Assembly: GCA_003020945.1 (NCBI GenBank)
Contig: PXRU01000018.1
Span: 1-42,416 of the forward strand
Direction: 5' to 3'
From: Halobacteriales archaeon QS_6_71_20
GTDB taxonomy: Archaea; Halobacteriota; Halobacteria; Halobacteriales; Haloferacaceae
Length of the DNA stretch: 42,416 nt
The notes beneath the pieces were generated by a model, which saw nothing but the letters and a program-made list of their open reading frames with translations, made no database searches and was not told where the DNA came from. Shown in pieces: positions 16,820-24,245 of the stretch (positions are counted from its first letter, which is position 1; the number at the start of each line of letters is the position of its first letter). The translations under genes and the position numbers were made by a program.

Positions 16820-17857
16820 ATGAACTCACCCCCGACGGACCGGTCGCGCCGCGCGCGCCGCCCGCGTCGCCTGCGCACCGACGGCGTCCGGCCGCTCGTC
16901 TCCGAGACCGACCTCTCGGCGTCGGACCTCATCGCCCCGGTGTTCGTCGACGCGACGACCGACGAGCGCATCCCCATCGAGTCGATGCCCGGCCACGAGC
17001 GCGTCCCCGTGAGCGAGGCGGTCGCCCGCGTCGAGGAGGTGCTCTCGACGGGCGTGGAAGCGGTGATGGTGTTCGGCGTCCCCGAGTCGAAAGACGAGGT
17101 CGGGTCGCGGGCGTACGCCGCGGACGGCGTCGTCCAGCGGGCCGTCCGCGATATCGCGAGCGAGACGGACGCCTACGTCATCACCGACGTGTGCCTCTGT
17201 GAGTACACCGACCACGGCCACTGCGGGATCGTCGAGGAGGACGCCGTCGACGATCCGGCGCTCACGGTGAGGAACGACGAGACGCTCGACCTCCTCCGCC
17301 GGACGGCGGTCTCCCACGCCGAGGCCGGCGCGGACATGGTCGCCCCCTCCTCGATGACCGACGGGATGGTCGGCGCCGTCCGCGGGGCGCTGGACGGCGA
17401 GGGGTTCGCCGAGGTGCCGGTGATGAGCTACGCGGTGAAGTACGAGTCGGCGTTCTACGGCCCGTTCCGCGACGCCGCCGACGGCGCGCCCGCCTTCGGC
17501 GACCGCCGCCACTACCAGATGGACCCCGCGAACCGTCGGGAGGCGCTCCGGGAGGCCCGCCTCGACGTCGACGAGGGCGCGGACGTGCTGATGGTGAAGC
17601 CCGGTCTCCCGTACCTCGACGTCGTCCGCGACGTGCGCGAGGACTTCGACCTCCCCGTCGCGGCGTACAACGTCTCCGGCGAGTACGCGATGTTGCACGC
17701 CGCCGCCGACCGCGGCTGGCTCGACCTGGAGGCGACGGCCCGCGAGTCGCTGCTGTCGCTGAAGCGCGCCGGCGCGGATCTGATCCTCACCTACTTTGCG
17801 GAGGATATCGCCGAGTCGGTTTCAAACGAACAGCAGACGTCGAAATCACTGAAATGA
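16820..17857 (+). CDS. hemB: Porphobilinogen synthase (5-aminolevulinate dehydratase)
   Basis: HemB joins two 5-aminolevulinate molecules to give porphobilinogen in haem and cobalamin synthesis. The two Schiff-base lysines are K207 (SYAVKYESAFYG) and K260 (DVLMVKPGLPYLDV). The zinc-type cysteine triad is C125, C127 and C135 (DVCLCEYTDHGHC). The N-terminus with ATG 16820 begins with a basic stretch then RPLVSETDLSASDLIAPVFV, as in other archaea. Length is 345 residues; the last nine or so (after AESVSNE) are unlike the usual HemB end and run into AT-rich DNA, so the 3' end may have been altered by the neighbouring insertion. The stop overlaps by 12 bases the end of the broken membrane gene on the other strand. 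Confidence 0.95.
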   Translation: MNSPPTDRSRRARRPRRLRTDGVRPLVSETDLSASDLIAPVFVDATTDERIPIESMPGHERVPVSEAVARVEEVLSTGVEAVMVFGVPESKDEVGSRAYAADGVVQRAVRDIASETDAYVITDVCLCEYTDHGHCGIVEEDAVDDPALTVRNDETLDLLRRTAVSHAEAGADMVAPSSMTDGMVGAVRGALDGEGFAEVPVMSYAVKYESAFYGPFRDAADGAPAFGDRRHYQMDPANRREALREARLDVDEGADVLMVKPGLPYLDVVRDVREDFDLPVAAYNVSGEYAMLHAAADRGWLDLEATARESLLSLKRAGADLILTYFAEDIAESVSNEQQTSKSLK

Positions 17858-18433
17858 CAACTTATTGGGCCACAGTGCTGCAGTAACGAGGGTACTGGCG
17901 AGCAATACGATCCACAGAACGGCTAGCTGGATCTGATACTCCATTAGAAGGCGATTATCGAGCTGAAACAAGTGGAACCAACCGATCGCCCCGATCACTG
18001 CAAACAGTGCTAATACATTTCTCGGGGTCTCTCGCCGATACGCATCCACACTTACTGCGATCACGATCCCCGCGATGGCCTATAACAGACCGGTCGCCCC
18101 AATCGATACTCCGCCTGCTAATGTCGTTTCGGTCCCGCCAAAATACATCCACGACTTAAATACAAACGGAGTTCCAAACAGTATAATCCCCCCTAACAGT
18201 ACTCCCGTCAGTGAGATAATTCGGGTCTGGTCCCGTGGTCCTCGCTCGAAAACCAGTCGTCCGGACACGATTAACAGTATGGCTCCCAAGAGAGTCCCTG
18301 CAAACATCACTATGAATGACTGCGACGACAGCAGACGGACCGGCCGAACCGCAAGGATCCCGGCTGAGCCAGCCACTAATGATATCCCCCATAGAGCAAG
18401 CAAGACCGCTTGTCGATATCGTGAGAGGTTCAT
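17846..18433 (-). pseudogene. AT-rich membrane protein gene broken by an in-frame TAG
   Basis: Read from ATG 18433 the first 117 codons encode hydrophobic segments (QAVLLALWGISLVAGSAGIL, FIVMFAGTLLGAILLIVSG, IISLTGVLLGGIILFGTPFV). The frame meets TAG at 18080-18082 and then continues open, without change of frame, for another 77 codons that encode more hydrophobic segments (VLALFAVIGAIGWFHLF, LAVLWIVLLASTLVTAAL). The most economical reading is one membrane protein of about 195 residues with a nonsense mutation, probably from a Tyr, Gln or Trp codon. No family is recognised. Base composition is far more AT-rich than the flanks, which suggests foreign origin. Alternatively it is two adjacent small membrane genes, the second starting at GTG 18064. 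Its end overlaps hemB. Confidence 0.7.
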
Positions 18434-18449
18434 GTGGTTCTATGAGTAA

Positions 18450-19214
18450 TTGGTTTCTAGCAACTTCAAGTCATATCAATACTCCAGTTTATCATATTAT
18501 ACGTCCAAGACCGCGAGAACACGAACGCTTAATTCGGAAACCGATACACAAGTCTACAAGCATCGCCCGGCGGTTCCCGATACCTACATCGAGGAGGTCG
18601 CCGAGCGCACGGAGTTCGCCGTCGACGACGTGCGGATCGGGCTGCGCGTCCTCCACGACGCCGTCCAGTCGCGGATCGTTGAGCAGTACCGCCGCGCCCG
18701 CGACCCGAAGCGCCCGAACCACCTGCTGGTCGACGACGACGCCTCGGCGTGGTTCGCGTTCGCCGACCTCCGCGTGGAGGCGCACGACGGCGTCCCCGAC
18801 GGCCCGTACGACCCCGAGGCGGACCGCCTGTTCGTCCCGACGACCGACCAGCTCGCGGCCGTCCGGGAGGGGAGCGGGGCGTCGGACGCCGACGGGTTCG
18901 GCCCGGTCGCCGGCGCTGGCGACGCCGGCTCCGACCTCGACCCCGCCGCAGACACCGACGCCGCCGGCGAGCGCGCAACCGGGCGCGATGACCCCGCGGA
19001 CGCGGAACCGAACGCGGACTCCGCCCTCGACCCGAACCCGGATCCGGACCCCGACGGGCTCGCCGACATCGACCCCGCGGACCTGCGTGCGGGGGAGGTG
19101 GACGCCGCCGACCTCCCGGAGTACGCGGTGCAGAGGGCCGACCCGCCGGACATCGACGCGGATCCGGACCCGGACCCGATCGACGGCGACGCTGACGCCG
19201 ACGGGGCGGGGTAG
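18450..19214 (+). CDS. Acidic-tail hypothetical protein, likely 5'-truncated
   Basis: From about base 18535 onward the frame has haloarchaeal composition and encodes a soluble helical domain (VPDTYIEEVAERTEFAVDDV, GLRVLHDAVQSRIVEQYRRA, WFAFADLRVEAHDG) followed by a long Asp/Pro/Ala-rich disordered tail. No family is recognised. There is no ATG or GTG before the domain: the only upstream start is TTG 18450 inside AT-rich DNA, and the next GTG is inside the domain near 18628. The codon before N-S-E-T-D-T-Q-V is CTT at 18528, where an ATG might once have stood. After the TAG at 19212 the same frame continues through 21 acidic codons to another TAG at 19278. The gene may therefore be decaying; treat both ends as uncertain. 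Confidence 0.5.
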   Translation: MVSSNFKSYQYSSLSYYTSKTARTRTLNSETDTQVYKHRPAVPDTYIEEVAERTEFAVDDVRIGLRVLHDAVQSRIVEQYRRARDPKRPNHLLVDDDASAWFAFADLRVEAHDGVPDGPYDPEADRLFVPTTDQLAAVREGSGASDADGFGPVAGAGDAGSDLDPAADTDAAGERATGRDDPADAEPNADSALDPNPDPDPDGLADIDPADLRAGEVDAADLPEYAVQRADPPDIDADPDPDPIDGDADADGAG

Positions 19215-19307
19215 GGTGACGACCGGGACGACCGCCCCGTCGACGGCACCGAGGCGTTCGAGCGCGACGCCGACAGCTAGTTGTCCCGCCCGCCCCTCGG
19301 TTCGGGT

Positions 19308-19676
19308 ATGACCGACTGGCGCGCGGTCGCGTGGGGCGCGGTCGTCTTCCTCGTCGTCGCGGCGTTCGGGACGGCGATCCCGGTCGTCGGCCAGATCGGC
19401 GCGGGACTGCTCGGCGGCGTCGTCGCGGGCTACCTCGCGGGGGGCGGCCTCGGCGGGGGCGCCTGGCACGGCCTGCTCGCGGGGTCGGTGACGGGCGTCA
19501 CCTACGCTCTGCTGTTCGCGCTGTTAGGGGGCGTGTTCGGCCTCCTGGGCGGCGGCCCGCTCGGCGGGATCCTGGGCGGCGCTGGGGTGTTCGTCCTCGG
19601 GATCGTCCTCACCGCGGTGTTCGCGCTCGAATCGGCCGCCGCGGGCGCGGTCGGCGCTCTACTGACCGGCAAGTAG
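19308..19676 (+). CDS. DUF5518 family small membrane protein
   Basis: This 122-residue protein starts MTDWRAVAWGAVVFLVVAAF and consists of four hydrophobic segments joined by Gly-rich turns (GLLGGVVAGYLAGGGLGGGA, GVTYALLFALLGGVFGLLGG, GVFVLGIVLTAVFALESAAA). The Gly-rich tandem helices with AWHGLLAGS fit the DUF5518 family of haloarchaeal membrane proteins. Function is unknown. ATG 19308 is preferred over an in-frame upstream codon at 19281 because the membrane segment begins close to it. It is followed by the repeat-rich spacer and converges with tsr3. Confidence 0.82.
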   Translation: MTDWRAVAWGAVVFLVVAAFGTAIPVVGQIGAGLLGGVVAGYLAGGGLGGGAWHGLLAGSVTGVTYALLFALLGGVFGLLGGGPLGGILGGAGVFVLGIVLTAVFALESAAAGAVGALLTGK

Positions 19677-19806
19677 CGCGGTCGCCGGCCGGGCGGCTCG
19701 CTCCGCTCGCTCCCTCACGACTCGCTGTTGTTGTGGGCGGCTCGCTCCGCTCGCTCCCTCACGACTCGCTACTGTTCTGGGCGGCTCGGCACACGGACCT
19801 CGCCGT

Positions 19807-19829
19807 TCACGAGACCTACGGTCTCGTGA
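19807..19829. other. Perfect hairpin, 10-bp stem, 3-base loop
   Basis: TCACGAGACC, loop TAC, then its exact reverse complement. It lies between the two copies of the 44-bp repeat in a convergent intergenic space and may form in RNA from either strand. Confidence 0.8.
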
Positions 19830-19831
19830 GC

Positions 19832-19856
19832 TCGAAAATCGCCATGCGATTTTCGA
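19832..19856. other. Perfect hairpin, 11-bp stem, 3-base loop
   Basis: TCGAAAATCGC, loop CAT, then its exact reverse complement, two bases after the preceding hairpin. The A4/T4 tracts make it stand out from the GC-rich context. It could be a REP-like element or a bidirectional terminator. Confidence 0.8.
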
Positions 19857-19992
19857 CCGCCGCCGGCCGAGTCGTTCGGTCGCTCGCTCCCTCGCGACTC
19901 GCTACTGTTCTGGGCGGCTCGGCACACGGACCTCGCCGCCGCCGTCGGCCGAGTCGTTCGGTCGCTCACTTCGTTCGCTCCCTCACGACTCG

Positions 19993-20487
19993 CTACCGGT
20001 CGAGGTACTCCTGCTGGATCGCCACGACCGCGGCGGAGTCGTCGCACTCACTGTACCGCCGCAGCGGCTCCTCGTTGAGTTCGAGGAACGTCTCCCCCCA
20101 CGTGAACTTCGCGAGCAGCCGCTCGGCGTGGTCGGGCTCCCCCAGGACGTGGAGCCCGGCCGCGAGCGCCTCAACCGTCGTCAGCCGCATCGGCCGGCCG
20201 AAGTTCACCGGGTTGGCGGCGACGAGGTACGGCAGCGCGCGGTGCTCGCCCGGCAGCGAGAACGTCGCCTCGCCCGCGGACTCCCACGAGCAGTCCAGCG
20301 CGACGAGCGTCTCCCCGAGATCGCGGTCGGCGGGCGACAGCGCCCGCTCAGCGTGGGGGTTGAGCACGACCCCGTACGGCGTCGCCGCGTCCGAGCGGTG
20401 CAGCTCGGCCAGGTCGAACCGTCCGAGCTTCCGGGCCGTGCACTTCTCGGGGTCGTCGTCGCCCTCGTACCGGACGTGCGGGTCCAC
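19993..20487 (-). CDS. tsr3: 16S rRNA aminocarboxypropyltransferase Tsr3 (DUF367)
   Basis: Tsr3 adds an aminocarboxypropyl group from S-adenosylmethionine to a hypermodified uridine in small-subunit rRNA (position 1191 in yeast 18S). The sequence shows the RLI-like N-terminal segment [20 protein letters not shown], then [50 protein letters not shown] and the following [12 protein letters not shown], the core of the DUF367 SPOUT-type fold. The length of 164 residues is normal. The start is a GTG at 20487. It is divergent from the NTF2-like gene (100 bases between starts) and converges toward the repeat spacer. Confidence 0.93.
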   Translation of the reverse strand: MDPHVRYEGDDDPEKCTARKLGRFDLAELHRSDAATPYGVVLNPHAERALSPADRDLGETLVALDCSWESAGEATFSLPGEHRALPYLVAANPVNFGRPMRLTTVEALAAGLHVLGEPDHAERLLAKFTWGETFLELNEEPLRRYSECDDSAAVVAIQQEYLDR

Positions 20488-20587
20488 GCCGGGAGGGAGG
20501 CGGCGCGCGCGAATAAGCGCCGCGGAGCGGCGGCGCGCCCGGGACCGCGGCCGACCGATTCAAGCCCCTCGCCGCCCCCGTACGAGC

Positions 20588-20950
20588 GTGTCACGCGAGA
20601 CGACCGTCCGGGCGTTCTACCGCGCCATCGACGCGGGCGATGACGACGCGCTGGCGGCCCTGCTCGCGCCGACGTTCGTCCACGACCGGCCGGACCGCAC
20701 CATCGACGGGCGGACGGCGTTCGTCCGGTTCATGCGCGAGGAGCGCCCCCGGACTGACACCGAACACGCCGTCGACGCCGTGTACGTCGAGTCCGACGGC
20801 GCCGACTGTGCAGGGGAGATCGCGGTCCGCGGACGGCTGCTCGGCGACGACGGCGCGGAGCTGTTCGGGTTCGTCGACGCCTTCGAGTTCGCGACGGCGA
20901 GCGAGGGGGATGACGACCCGATCGTTCGCCTTACCACGTACACGGACTGA
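20588..20950 (+). CDS. NTF2-like/SnoaL family protein
   Basis: This 120-residue protein begins (GTG 20588) with SRETTVRAFYRAIDAGDDDA and continues LAALLAPTFVHDRPDRTIDG, the usual helix and first strand of the NTF2-like cone fold. The hydrophobic pocket residues are present but no clear catalytic Asp-His pair can be assigned, so whether it is an enzyme or a ligand-binding protein is open. It is a single gene between divergent tsr3 and convergent serS, separated from the latter by about 40 bases. The length and fold assignment are secure; the substrate is unknown. Confidence 0.82.
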   Translation: MSRETTVRAFYRAIDAGDDDALAALLAPTFVHDRPDRTIDGRTAFVRFMREERPRTDTEHAVDAVYVESDGADCAGEIAVRGRLLGDDGAELFGFVDAFEFATASEGDDDPIVRLTTYTD

Positions 20951-20992
20951 CCCGCCGGGATCGCTCGGGCGATGACCCGCCGTTCGGCGCGG

Positions 20993-22372
20993 CTACTCGC
21001 GCTCGCCGGCGCCGACGGCGCTCTCGCCGACCTTCTCGCTCCCCTCGATGACCTCGCGGCCGCCCATGTACGGTCGGAGGGGTTCGGGCACCTCGACGGT
21101 GCCGTCGTCGTTCTGGTAGTACTCCAAGATCGCGACGACGACCCGGGGGACGGCGACGCCCGAGCCGTTGAGGGTGTGGAGGTACTCGGCGCTCTCGTGG
21201 CGCTCGGGCCGGAAGCGCAGCCCCGCGCGGCGCGCCTGGAAGTCGCGGAAGTTCGACACCGACGACACCTCCAGCCAGCGGCCGCCCCGCTCGGGGCCGT
21301 CGTCCATGTCGTCGCCGGGCGCCCACACCTCGATGTCGTACTTCTTCGCCTGCGTGAAGCCGAGGTCGCCCGTGCACATCTCCAAGATCCGGTACGGGAG
21401 GTCGAGGCGCCGCAGCACCTCCTCGGCCTCCGCGAGCAGGCCGTGGAAGCGATCGTCGCTCTCCTCGGGGCGCACGAAGTTGACCAGCTCCACCTTGTTG
21501 AACTGGTGGACGCGGACGATCCCGCGGGTCTCGGTGCCGTGCTCGCCGGCCTCGCGCCGGAAGTTCGGCGAGTACGCCTGGTGTTTGATCGGGAGGTCGT
21601 CGTCCAGTAGGATCTCCTCGCGGTACATGTTCGTCACCGGGACCTCCGCCGTCGGGAGTAGCCAGCGGTCGTCGTCGTCGATCGCGTCGGCGTTCTCGCC
21701 GCCGACGCGGTAGGCGTCCTCGACGAACTTGGGGAACTGGCCGGTCCCCTCCATCGATGTCGAGTTCACCGGGATCGGCGGGAACACGTCGGTGTACCCC
21801 TGTTCGCGGTGGACCTCCAAGAAGAACTGGACCAGCGCGTGCTCCAGCATCGCCCCCTCCCCCTTCGCGAAGTAGAAGCCGCCGCCCGACACCTTCGCGC
21901 CGCGGTCGAAATCGAGGATGTCCAGCTCCTCGCCCAGGTCGTAGTGGGGCGTCACCTCCGCGGGCAGATCGCGGAGGTCGTCGAACCCCTCGCGGCGCAC
22001 CTCGACGTTCTCCGACTCGTCGGCGCCGACGGGCACGTCGTCGTCGGGGATCTGCGGGAGGTGTAGCATGGCCTCGTGCAGCTCCGCCTCCAGGTCGTCG
22101 GTGCGCTCCTCGATCTCCTGTAACTCCGACTTGAGCTGCCGGCTCTCCTCGATGGCCGCCTGAGCGTCCTCCTCGTTCCCCTCCTGTTTGAGCTCCCCGA
22201 TCCGCGAGGAGACCTCGTTGCGCTCGTGGCGCAGCGTGTCGCCGCGCCCCTTCAGCTCGCGCCACTCCTCGTCGAGCTCGAGAATCCGGTCGAGGTCGAC
22301 GTCGACCCCCTTGTTCGCGATCCCCTCGCGAACCGCCTCCGGACGCTCGCGGAGGAACTGCCTGGAAATCAT
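20993..22372 (-). CDS. serS: Seryl-tRNA synthetase
   Basis: SerRS charges tRNA-Ser (and tRNA-Sec where present) with serine. The 459-residue protein has the N-terminal tRNA-binding helical arm (about residues 30-105, rich in E/R/K heptads), then a class II catalytic core: TAEVP at 241-245, motif 2 with FRREAG at 271-276 and RVHQFNKVE at 287-295, and motif 3 GSGVAVPR at 403-410. This is the common bacterial/eukaryotic type SerRS, not the rare methanogen type. The ATG at 22372 starts MISRQFLRERPEAVREGI, the normal N-terminus. Upstream is the large palindromic spacer; the gene is likely transcribed alone. Confidence 0.97.
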   Translation of the reverse strand: MISRQFLRERPEAVREGIANKGVDVDLDRILELDEEWRELKGRGDTLRHERNEVSSRIGELKQEGNEEDAQAAIEESRQLKSELQEIEERTDDLEAELHEAMLHLPQIPDDDVPVGADESENVEVRREGFDDLRDLPAEVTPHYDLGEELDILDFDRGAKVSGGGFYFAKGEGAMLEHALVQFFLEVHREQGYTDVFPPIPVNSTSMEGTGQFPKFVEDAYRVGGENADAIDDDDRWLLPTAEVPVTNMYREEILLDDDLPIKHQAYSPNFRREAGEHGTETRGIVRVHQFNKVELVNFVRPEESDDRFHGLLAEAEEVLRRLDLPYRILEMCTGDLGFTQAKKYDIEVWAPGDDMDDGPERGGRWLEVSSVSNFRDFQARRAGLRFRPERHESAEYLHTLNGSGVAVPRVVVAILEYYQNDDGTVEVPEPLRPYMGGREVIEGSEKVGESAVGAGERE

Positions 22373-22490
22373 TGGGTGTGGTTTCCGAGGGTTCGGACTA
22401 AACCGTGTCGGGTCTATGTGACCGGTTCGCTCTCGTGGTTCGTGACGGCGGTGTCCGGAGAGTCACCGATCCGGTTGTCGTGAGGGCACA

Positions 22491-22831
22491 GCTCCCGAAA
22501 GCCCCCGGGCGTCTGCGGTCGCGCGAGACACGCTGGGCTCCTCGCTCGCCTCGCTCGCTCCGGTGCTTGCGGCCCCGGACTTCCCGCAGACCCCCGGCCC
22601 CTTTCCATTCCCGCCCGTAGATCGGACAGGCCGAGCGTCGAGGCTGTTCGCCCGGTGTGTACGAACCGCGGTCGCGGCGGCGCGCGCCGCCCGCGCTCCG
22701 TCGCGGGCGGGACTGAAAGGGGCCGCGGGTGTGCGGGAAGGCGCGGAGCGGAGAGCACCGCAGCGAGCGAAGCGAGCGAGGAGCGCGCCGCCCGCACCGA
22801 CCGCACACCCGCGGGGGCTTTCGAGAACTGC
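22491..22831. repeat. Large imperfect palindrome (about 127-base arms)
   Basis: The left arm at 22491-22617 and the reverse complement of 22704-22831 align over their whole length, with shared blocks such as CGAAAGCCCCCG, CTCCTCGCTCGC, CTTCCCGCA and GGCCCCTTTC. The centre (22618-22703) is also GC-rich. This fills most of the 558-base gap between serS and the thiolase gene. The ORFs that cross it have Arg/Ser/Pro-rich composition with no family signs, so they are not called. Such elements occur in many copies in some haloarchaeal genomes, from memory, but copies elsewhere cannot be seen here. Confidence 0.75.
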
Positions 22832-22930
22832 GCTACGAACCCGTCGCTCCGGTCCACATCAACCACTCCGGTCCACGTCGGTCGCTCCTTACCGGACTCT
22901 CGACGCACTCAAGAAATCGAGGACGACGAC

Positions 22931-24064
22931 TTATCGACTGAACTCGATCGCCGCGCCCTGACCGAAGCCCACACACAAGGAAGCGAGCCCCCGATCGACG
23001 TCGCGCTCGACCATCTCGTAGATAAGCGTCACCGGGAGCCGCGCGCCCGAGGCGCCCAGCGGATGCCCCAGCGCGATCGCGCCGCCGTTGACGTTGTACA
23101 CCTCCTCGTCGACCCCCAACTCACGGCGGGCGTACTCACACTGGGAGGCGAACGCCTCGTTCACCTCGACCAGCCCGTAGTCGTCGATGTCGCGGCCGGC
23201 GCGCTCCAGCAGTCCCCGGGCCGCCGGCACCGGGCCGATCCCCATCATCGTCGGGTCGACGCCGGCGACGTCGTTCGTGCCGACCTCGGCGAGCACGTCC
23301 AGCCCGTGCATGTCTGCGAACTCCCGCGAGCAGACCAGCGTCGCGGCCGCGCCGTCGGCGATCTGCGAGGAGTTGCCCGCGGTGACCGTCCCGTCGCCGG
23401 TGAACGCGGGGTCGAGCTCCCCGAGCGTCTCCACGTCGGTGTCCGGACGGATCCCCTCGTCCTCGGTGATGACACCGTCCTCGGTCTCGACGGGGACGAT
23501 CTCGTCGTCGAAGCGTCCGCTCTCGATCGCCTCGGCGGCGCGGCGGTGCGAGCGGACGGCGAACTCGTCTTGCGCCTCGCGACTCACCCCGTACTCCTCG
23601 GCGACCGTCTCGGCGGTCATTCCCATCTGGAGCTGGAAGACGTTGTACATCTCCGACAGCTCCGGGTGGAGGTGCTGGTAGGAGTCGCCGTCCATCGGCA
23701 CGCGGGACATCGACTCGACGCCGCCGGCGACGACGCAGTCGCGGTTGCCGGCGGCGACGGCGTCGGAGGCGGAGATGATCGCCTGCATCGAGGAGGCACA
23801 CCAGCGGTTGATGCTCGTCGCGGGCGTCCCCTCGCCGAGCTCCGACAGCAGCGCGACGACGCGGGCGACGTTGTTGTCCTGTTCGCCGCGCTGTTGGGCG
23901 ACTCCCCACATGAGGTCGTCCACCTCCTCGGCCGCGAGGTCGTGCTCCTCGAGGACGTGGTCGATCAGCGCCACCGAGAGGTCCTCGCCTCGGGTGTCGG
24001 CGAAGACGCCTCCCTGCCTCCCGAACGGGGTGCGGCACGCGGCCGCGACGACGGGCGTTGCCAT
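22931..24064 (-). CDS. Thiolase family protein (acetyl-CoA C-acyltransferase)
   Basis: The enzyme catalyses thiolytic cleavage of 3-ketoacyl-CoA in beta-oxidation or the reverse Claisen condensation. The nucleophilic cysteine is C89 in NRWCASSMQAI. The C-terminal half has VEVNEAFASQ, the glycine-rich NGGAIALGHPLGASGAR with the catalytic His, and a last motif CVGFGQG with the second catalytic Cys (family consensus is C-x-G-G-G). ATG 24064 is chosen because MATPVVAAACRTPFGR is the standard thiolase start; the frame is open further upstream but unlike the family. The length of 377 residues is usual. It is divergent from the AAA+ gene with 181 bases between them. Direction (degradation or synthesis) cannot be told from the sequence. 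Confidence 0.93.
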   Translation of the reverse strand: MATPVVAAACRTPFGRQGGVFADTRGEDLSVALIDHVLEEHDLAAEEVDDLMWGVAQQRGEQDNNVARVVALLSELGEGTPATSINRWCASSMQAIISASDAVAAGNRDCVVAGGVESMSRVPMDGDSYQHLHPELSEMYNVFQLQMGMTAETVAEEYGVSREAQDEFAVRSHRRAAEAIESGRFDDEIVPVETEDGVITEDEGIRPDTDVETLGELDPAFTGDGTVTAGNSSQIADGAAATLVCSREFADMHGLDVLAEVGTNDVAGVDPTMMGIGPVPAARGLLERAGRDIDDYGLVEVNEAFASQCEYARRELGVDEEVYNVNGGAIALGHPLGASGARLPVTLIYEMVERDVDRGLASLCVGFGQGAAIEFSR

Positions 24065-24245
24065 ACCGCAGCCTCGACGGGCCGCCCTGATAAACCCGGG
24101 AGAACCCCGCGGTCGTTTCCCCGCGTTGCCCGCGAGACCGACCGTGGGGGGCCTCGATGTGAGCGGGGCGGAACGACCCGCGCGGTCGCCGACGGCGTCC
24201 GGCGCTTCGACGCGCTTAACAGCCTCCGTCGGCAATCCCTCCGGG

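Larger units (their letters stand above)
19691..19938. repeat. Repeat-rich convergent spacer with two 44-bp repeat types
   Basis: The 316-base gap between DUF5518 and tsr3 is mostly repeat. A 44-bp unit starting GGGCGGCTCGCTCCGCTCGC occurs twice in tandem (19691 and 19735, slightly different ends). A second 44-bp sequence is present exactly at 19762-19805 and 19895-19938. Short CGCTCGCTCC motifs recur throughout. Two perfect hairpins lie in the middle. No ORF with sensible composition is present, so it is taken as non-coding repeat DNA, possibly acting in termination of the two convergent genes. Confidence 0.8.

Noticed and set aside
18080-18082. TAG as a pyrrolysine or readthrough codon
   Set aside because: Many intact genes here (nmd3, RM gene, thrC, DUF5518, DUF5786) end in TAG, and no pyrrolysine machinery is visible; a nonsense mutation is simpler.
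19691-19938. CRISPR array
   Set aside because: The repeats are few, adjacent or overlapping with hairpins, with no regular unique spacers and no cas genes nearby.
22405-22961. Several short Arg/Ser-rich ORFs on both strands in the serS-thiolase gap
   Set aside because: They run through the arms of the palindrome and have no start signals or conserved motif; treated as repeat DNA.
23745-24245. N-terminal extension of the AAA+ ATPase from 23745
   Set aside because: It is antisense to the thiolase gene and low-complexity; ATG 24246 gives a natural start.
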